The notes under the pieces are model-generated. The model had not been told where the DNA came from. It worked only from the letters and a program-made list of their open reading frames with translations, and did not search any database. From Natronococcus sp. CG52 (GTDB lineage Archaea > Halobacteriota > Halobacteria > Halobacteriales > Natrialbaceae), in NCBI RefSeq assembly GCF_023913515.1, contig NZ_CP099391.1, positions 2,108,001 to 2,172,000 on the forward strand: a stretch of 64,000 bases of DNA. The letters are read 5' to 3'. Made by a program: the position numbers and the translations under genes. Shown piece after piece: positions 59,655 through 64,000 of the stretch. Position 1 is the stretch's first letter, and every line of letters starts with the position of its first letter.

Positions 59655-59770
59655 TCACCCGACTGGTTGCGCGTAGCCCTCGACCCGTTCGTGGTACTGG
59701 CGAAGAACAGGAAGTGTACCGCAGATACTGCTCGGCTTTCGAGTAGTCACCAGATGCGAGTTACCGCCAC
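59655..59770 (-). pseudogene. Possible frameshifted 3' gene remnant
   Basis: Read leftwards, one frame gives SGDYSKAEQYLR and the next frame continues TLPVLRQYHERVEGYAQPVG to a TGA; joined, they look like the C-terminus of a haloarchaeal protein with one frameshift. Nothing upstream in either frame extends it beyond about 25 codons. The case is weak and chance cannot be excluded; noted because it lies in an otherwise gene-free zone beside a mobile-like repeat. Confidence 0.3.
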
Positions 59771-59801
59771 TCGCGAGCAGCGCCGTCCACGTCGAGCTCC
59801 T

Positions 59802-59928
59802 CTATAGTAGCCACTGAAAGTCACTGCACACCCGATCGCACGACGGGTGCGCGGGTCGGAGCGAGCGAAGCAAGCGAGAACCGCGGACAGTGCGATCGGT
59901 GTGGAAATCGTTTCAGTTGGTACTATAG
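59802..59928. repeat. Palindromic repeat family, copy B (127 bp)
   Basis: Begins CTATAGTAGCCACTGAAAGT and ends TTTCAGTTGGTACTATAG, with the terminal CTATAG present at both ends. Both outer arms match copy A (55747) in reverse orientation almost base for base. The 30-base centre (59853-59882), GGGTCGGAGCGAGCGAAGCA followed by AGCGAGAACC, however runs in the same direction in both copies and is thus inverted relative to the arms. Confidence 0.75.
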
Positions 59929-61032
59929 CCGGCGCTGTGACTTCGCCGGCAGGCGACGCCGATATCGACGGCGCGCGGACTCCACTACCGAACTTCTGTG
60001 AACGGTTCTGAAGCGCGAGTTGAGAGCGACGAGGATTCGGCAACGGCCGGTAAAGTACCACTTTCGAGTACTGTACCCATCAGTGAGTGTATGGGATAAA
60101 CGCAAGTCGACAGATGGCAGAAAGCGCCCGGTTGGATACGGTTTCGTCGCCGAAACGACGGTTCCGCGGAACGAGCGGCGTTACTGACCGTGTATCGTCC
60201 GTAAAAGGCGGTCCGAATCCGATTAGACTGTCTTCGGAACGTCGTCGACTCAGAAACCAGCAGAGCCCTCGAAACGGATTCGGTAAGATTCTTCCTGCCT
60301 CGCAGCGGATTTCGAGACAGTATACGGAAACGGAGTGAATTGTATATAGTATACTATATTAACCGGAACCTGATCGATTTATGATCTTTTAAACACGCTA
60401 CCAGTAATCGTTGGAACAGGTATCGACCGACGGGCTACTGAAATCGACCAATCTAACCGATACGTCGAGCGAGGCGAGCGATTTTCCGCTTACCGCCCGA
60501 CCGCTGGGAGGACGCCAGCTTTGGAGTGAAACTCCCTTCGAACGCGACCCGAGGGGTTCGTAAGGGACGGCCGCCGAATGCGGTTTCGTCCGCCTCTCTG
60601 TGCTCACTGCTCGACGTTCGGAGACCACGAAAGGGCCCGCACTCCCGACTGACGCGTTCCTCGTCATCCTCGTCCGAAACAGTTCGCCACTACCTGGTAG
60701 TCCTTCCCACCGTTTCACCCGCTATGAGACACCGACAGTGAGAGAACGCGTCGAAAAGACGGGGGTCGCAGCGATCTCGCCGTGACTACCGGCGGCCCCG
60801 TCGTAGCACTACGTTTCTGGAGCGATTCACCACTCTCCGTGACGACCAACGGAGCAACCAGCTCTCTATGGCCGGTTTCCGGTTGAGATCTCGAGATCGA
60901 AGTTGACCGGAACCGATCGATGCGCGGAATCTGTAATCGGTACAGAATCTTCTTTACAACCATATTATTGTAATCAACGGTCGCTCTCGAGAACGGGAAT
61001 CAGCTAGGGTGGACGGACTCGAACGAGGTGAG
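59929..61032. other. Long gene-free stretch, about 1.1 kb
   Basis: No gene could be supported on either strand; open frames here are Arg/Ser rich. Notable is a perfect 16-base palindrome ATATAGTATACTATAT at 60344-60359 followed by further AT-rich sequence to about 60395, which would fit a promoter or protein-binding site but has no gene to drive within 600 bp. Confidence 0.5.
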
Positions 61033-62526
61033 TTAAAACGAGTTGCGGAGTTGAACGCGATCTATCTTCCCGGTCGCCGTTCGCGGAATGTCGTCGACGA
61101 ATTCGATTCGCTGTGGCACCTCGTGGTCGTCGAGGTTCGCTCGGCATTCCGCTTTCACCCGCTCTGCGGTGAGATCGGTGCCGTCTCGCTCGATGATCGC
61201 CGTAATAAGTGCGCCGTTCAGATCATCGGTGACGTCGATGACTGCAGCCTCGACGACTCGGTCGATCTGATACAGCGTTTTCTCGATTTCTCGCGGGAAC
61301 ACGTTGGCACAGCCGGTCGTAAACATATCCTCGCGTCGATCGACGATATAGAGGTAGCCGTCTTCGTCCAACCAGCCGATGTCGCCCGAGCGCAACCAGG
61401 TCGTTCCGTCCCGTTCGACGTACCGTTGTCTCGCTCTCTGGAACTGCACGTATCCGGGTGCAACGGTGTCGCCGTGCCAGAGGAGTTCGCCGCGCTCGCC
61501 GGGACTGACGGGCGTCCCCGTTTCGAGGTCTTCGATACGGAGTTCGATCACCTCTCGGGCGGGCGGTCCCACGCTTCCCGGCTTTCGGCGGTCGCTGGTT
61601 GCCGGGCTGAACGCCGCAAGTGGCGTCGTTTCGGTCATTCCGTACCCCTCCAGCACCGGACAACCGAGGAGCTGTTCGGCATCGTCTAACCGTTCACTGG
61701 GCATCGGAGAGCCGCCGACGCCGACCCGCTCGAGAGAGGTGAGGTCGTACGTGTCGGCCCGTTCGAAGCCGAGGAGGTCGATAATCATCCCCGGCGTCAG
61801 GAAGCTGTACGTCACGCGGTGGGTCTCGATAGCCGCAAGCGCCGCCTCGGGGTCCCACTCCGGAAGCAGTCGGTTCTCGGCTTCGGCGACCAGCAACGGT
61901 GTCGTCGTCACGTTGAGTCCGGTCACGTGAAAGCACTGACACACCGTGAGGCCGACCTCGTGGCGCGTCCACTCCATGTACTTCCGGATTCCCTGTGCGT
62001 TGGCCTCGAGGTTGCCGTGGGTGTGTTGGACGCCCTTCGGTCGGCCCGTCGTTCCGCTCGTAAAGAGAATTTCCGCGATATCGTCGCTTCGACGAGGACG
62101 GAGTTCGTACTCGTCGTCGCTCTCCTCGAGCAACCGTTCGAACCGATCGCCGACGGAGCCGTCGATCGTCACCGGTGAGTCGACCGCGGTTGCGACGTCC
62201 GCCCATCGCTCGTCCGTGACGAGAACGGAGACGTCGCTGGTCTCGAGGATGTACTCGATTTGCTGGTCGCTGAACTGTGTGTTGATCGGGACGGGAATCG
62301 CACCCCGTTTCATCGCCCCTAGATAGCTGAGGAGTAACTCGAGGCGATTCTCGAGACAGATCGCGACCCACTCACCGCGCTCGACACCGAGTGTCTCGAG
62401 CGCGTTTGCCACCCGGTTGGTTTCCGTCGCGAATTCTTCGTAGGTACGGAGACCGTTTGCGTCGCCGACCGCCGGTCTGGTGGGAACGTTTCGCGCGGCG
62501 AAGTCGACGTGATTTGCGAAATTCAT
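61033..62526 (-). CDS. Acyl-CoA synthetase / AMP-dependent ligase
   Basis: A 497-residue adenylate-forming ligase that activates a carboxylic acid with ATP and couples it to CoA. The P-loop-like motif is in AEILFTSGTTGRPKGVQHTH (about 155), followed by the A5 motif VLEGYGMTETTPLAAFSP, the A7 STGD-like WLRSGDIGWLDEDGYLYIVD and the C-terminal lysine in TATGKIDRVQLR. It is of the medium/long-chain fatty acid or aryl-CoA ligase type; the substrate is unknown. A TTTATA element (62565-62570, reverse TATAAA) lies about 40 nt ahead. The IclR regulator upstream on the same strand may control it. Confidence 0.9.
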   Translation of the reverse strand: MNFANHVDFAARNVPTRPAVGDANGLRTYEEFATETNRVANALETLGVERGEWVAICLENRLELLLSYLGAMKRGAIPVPINTQFSDQQIEYILETSDVSVLVTDERWADVATAVDSPVTIDGSVGDRFERLLEESDDEYELRPRRSDDIAEILFTSGTTGRPKGVQHTHGNLEANAQGIRKYMEWTRHEVGLTVCQCFHVTGLNVTTTPLLVAEAENRLLPEWDPEAALAAIETHRVTYSFLTPGMIIDLLGFERADTYDLTSLERVGVGGSPMPSERLDDAEQLLGCPVLEGYGMTETTPLAAFSPATSDRRKPGSVGPPAREVIELRIEDLETGTPVSPGERGELLWHGDTVAPGYVQFQRARQRYVERDGTTWLRSGDIGWLDEDGYLYIVDRREDMFTTGCANVFPREIEKTLYQIDRVVEAAVIDVTDDLNGALITAIIERDGTDLTAERVKAECRANLDDHEVPQRIEFVDDIPRTATGKIDRVQLRNSF

Positions 62527-62564
62527 ACTATCCTGTTACTGTGGACACCTATCCCGTTTTCTGA

Positions 62565-62570
62565 TTTATA
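62565..62570 (-). promoter_or_regulatory. TATA box of the acyl-CoA synthetase gene
   Basis: On the minus strand GTATAAATC lies about 40 nt before the ATG, consistent with transcription starting some 15 nt upstream of the gene. Assigned by eye only. Confidence 0.5.
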
Positions 62571-62689
62571 CACCCGATCTCAGCTGAGAAATTAAAAATA
62601 GGGTTAGTAGAACGCGTCTCCCGTCGCGTGGAGCGCTGTCCCGTATTATCGAACAATCGACGGGGGCAGGAAGTAATTGCGGAGGTGGA

Positions 62690-62772
62690 ATAGTAGCTAC
62701 TGAACGTCATGCACACCCGATCGCACAGCCCTCGTGCGATCGGTGTGAAAACCGGTTCAGTTGGTGTTATAA
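62690..62772. repeat. Palindromic repeat family, short copy C (83 bp)
   Basis: Starts ATAGTAGCTACTGAACGTCA and ends CGGTTCAGTTGGTGTTATAA, in the orientation of copy B. It keeps both arms (CACACCCGATCGCAC and GTGCGATCGGTGTG, which pair with each other) but has only about seven bases between them instead of the 30-base hairpin core with its flanks. It represents a core-less form of the same element, or the ancestral form. Confidence 0.65.
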
Positions 62773-62950
62773 GAGCGGTCCGAGAGAGCAGGTCCCCACC
62801 CGGCCTGGATTTCAAATTTATTGGCCGTCGATACCCTCTCGATCACACGACAGCTGTGGGGATCGGAAGAACAGCTCTTCGGGTGTTCGGAACGATCCCA
62901 CATTGTCGAACAGCGTCGAACCGATTCCCTCCCGAACCCGCCCCTGAACC

Positions 62951-63727
62951 CTATCTTTTCGACCCGAAGACGATGTCCGTCTGAATCGTGTCGGCGTGCT
63001 CTCGGACGAGTGAGACGATCTCTCCGCCCTCGAGTTCCTCCGCAATCTCAGCCGTAGGGCCGTAGACAGCGATGGCACCGTACACGCGGTCGTCGGTCGC
63101 GATCGCTGCGCCGACCCCCGTGCTTCCGTCGATCATCTCACCGCGATCCACCGCGTACCCCTGTGTACGAACGGTCTCCAGTTCGGCGCGGAGTGCCCGC
63201 TCGTCGGTTATCGTCCCCTCGGTTCGTCCCGGAAGGCCGTACCGATCGACGATCGACGATAGTCGTTCCGGGGGGAGTTGTGCGAGGATCGCCTTCCCCG
63301 GTGCGTTCGTGTGGAGGTGGACGCGCGTGAGCGAGAGGCCACCTGCGGCCGGCGTGTACTCGTCGTCTCTCCAGTGCGTTGCAAACAGGATCGCCCCCAT
63401 TCCGTTCTCTTCGGTGACCAACTGAACGTGCCCGTTCGACTCCCGTTCGAGGCGCTTGACCGTTTCGATCCCGTGAGCGAACACCTCGAGGGTAGCGCGC
63501 GATTCCCGGCCGATATGGAAGTATCGGGTACTGAGCCGGTAGTTCCCGTCCGTTTTGACGACGTATCCGAGCCGTTCGAGCGTCTGGAGATGATTGTGTA
63601 CCGTACTCTTCGGACGCTCGAGTGTCTCCGATAGCTCGGTCACTCCCGCTTGCCCGCGGTCGCGAATCGCGTCGATCACTTCGTAGGATCGCTTGACCGA
63701 ACTGATCGGAACGGACGGATCGTTCAT
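62951..63727 (-). CDS. IclR family transcriptional regulator
   Basis: A 258-residue IclR-type regulator. The N-terminal winged helix (SVKRSYEVIDAIRDRGQAGV, LSETLERPKSTVHNHLQTLE, LGYVVKTDGNYRLS, about residues 9-66) is followed by the effector-binding GAF-like domain (about 80-245; HLHTNAPGKAILAQLPPERL and GVGAAIATDDRVYGAIAVYG). These regulators usually respond to aromatic or short carboxylic acids and often sit near the catabolic genes they control; the acyl-CoA ligase 424 bp downstream on the same strand is a possible target. Repeat C lies in the intervening gap. Confidence 0.9.
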   Translation of the reverse strand: MNDPSVPISSVKRSYEVIDAIRDRGQAGVTELSETLERPKSTVHNHLQTLERLGYVVKTDGNYRLSTRYFHIGRESRATLEVFAHGIETVKRLERESNGHVQLVTEENGMGAILFATHWRDDEYTPAAGGLSLTRVHLHTNAPGKAILAQLPPERLSSIVDRYGLPGRTEGTITDERALRAELETVRTQGYAVDRGEMIDGSTGVGAAIATDDRVYGAIAVYGPTAEIAEELEGGEIVSLVREHADTIQTDIVFGSKR

Positions 63728-64000
63728 ACCTCAGTATGATCGTTCCGCTACTTAGGTTTGTTCGATAATGTGGTACGAGTTAGGGCGTTTCGGTATTCAG
63801 TCAGCTCTCGGACGCTCCTCTCGACTGGATCCGCCGGTTCACCACTCGCAGCGACGGTCGGCGGCGACGATCTGCCAACTCTCGAATCGAACCCGCGAGA
63901 GCTATAACCTATGTAATGAAAAATGTAATAACTCGGCTCTGTGTCTGAAGAGAGTGTATATGCCGGCCGGAACAGACCAGACACTCCGACCGTTTCTGTG
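63728..64000. other. Right end, no supported gene
   Basis: The last 273 bp contain only a low-quality 78-codon minus-strand frame that begins in AT-rich sequence and is not acidic. An AT-rich TAATGAAAAATGTAATAAC lies at 63915-63933. A gene may start beyond the edge. Confidence 0.4.

Noticed and set aside
60398-60718. 106-codon minus-strand frame in the long gene-free stretch
   Set aside because: Ser/Arg-rich without acidic residues, no fold-like pattern; likely chance.
55747-62772. Repeats considered as a CRISPR array
   Set aside because: Copies are kilobases apart, contain internal palindromes and have no spacers or cas genes nearby.
63748-63984. 78-codon minus-strand frame near the right edge
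   Set aside because: Starts in AT-rich sequence, lacks haloarchaeal composition and any motif.

Overview
The window is a stretch of chromosome from an extremely halophilic archaeon (class Halobacteria). The evidence is high GC in the coding regions with a strong GAC/GAG/GTC/CTC codon bias, very acidic predicted proteins, Tat-type signal peptides, TATA boxes about 25-30 nt ahead of nearly leaderless starts, and many haloarchaea-typical families (DUF5789, DUF5795, DUF6360, HTH_10/bacterio-opsin-activator regulators, MTH865, proteasome alpha and beta). The mix of hut, assimilatory nitrate reduction and OtsAB trehalose genes suggests a Natrinema/Haloterrigena-like genus; that is inference.

Layout. 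1-5.6 kb: an Hsp20-like gene fragment, a CBS-domain protein, a MacB/LolCDE-type ABC exporter (one ATPase, two FtsX-type permeases), a wHTH regulator and the corrinoid adenosyltransferase. 5.6-8.2 kb: an ABC-2 type exporter pair followed by a frameshifted zinc-ribbon pseudogene. 8.4-17 kb: a six-PAS histidine kinase, a DUF5789 protein, cobyric acid synthase, a long ribbon-helix-helix regulator, an MTH865 protein and a Bat-like PAS/GAF/HTH_10 regulator. 17-24 kb: a complete histidine-degradation set, hutU-hutG-hutI with ATGA overlaps, then hutH, with a DsrE gene on the opposite strand between hutI and hutH. A small HTH_10 regulator is divergent from hutU and seems to share its core promoter. 24-34.7 kb: a Tat-exported metzincin, wHTH regulators, OtsA/OtsB, an M24 peptidase, a nucleotidyltransferase, and a proteasome beta-alpha operon whose TATA box lies in a perfect 18-bp palindrome.

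34.7-37.5 kb is an AT-richer patch with one strange acidic lipoprotein built from duplicated modules and with decayed sequence behind it. 37.5-46.5 kb: a Tat-exported AstE/AspA-like deacylase, a GlmU-like and a GlmS gene (UDP-GlcNAc supply), two very small overlapping ORFs, a membrane hydrolase, a large secreted CocE/NonD hydrolase, a 41-residue membrane protein and a hexapeptide acyltransferase. 46.9-53 kb: a lipoprotein resembling a polysaccharide deacetylase that has lost its metal site, then nitrite reductase - DUF6360 - nitrate reductase. 53-64 kb is sparse: cupin, VOC dioxygenase, WbqC, methyltransferase, small membrane proteins, acyl-CoA ligase and IclR regulator, separated by long noncoding stretches holding gene remnants and three copies of a palindromic mobile-like repeat.

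The most unusual items are the repeat family near 55.8, 59.9 and 62.7 kb, whose 30-bp central hairpin is inverted relative to its flanks between the two full copies; the palindromic TATA box of the proteasome operon; and the shared hut promoter with a nearby inverted repeat. No tRNA, rRNA, CRISPR array or complete insertion sequence was recognised.
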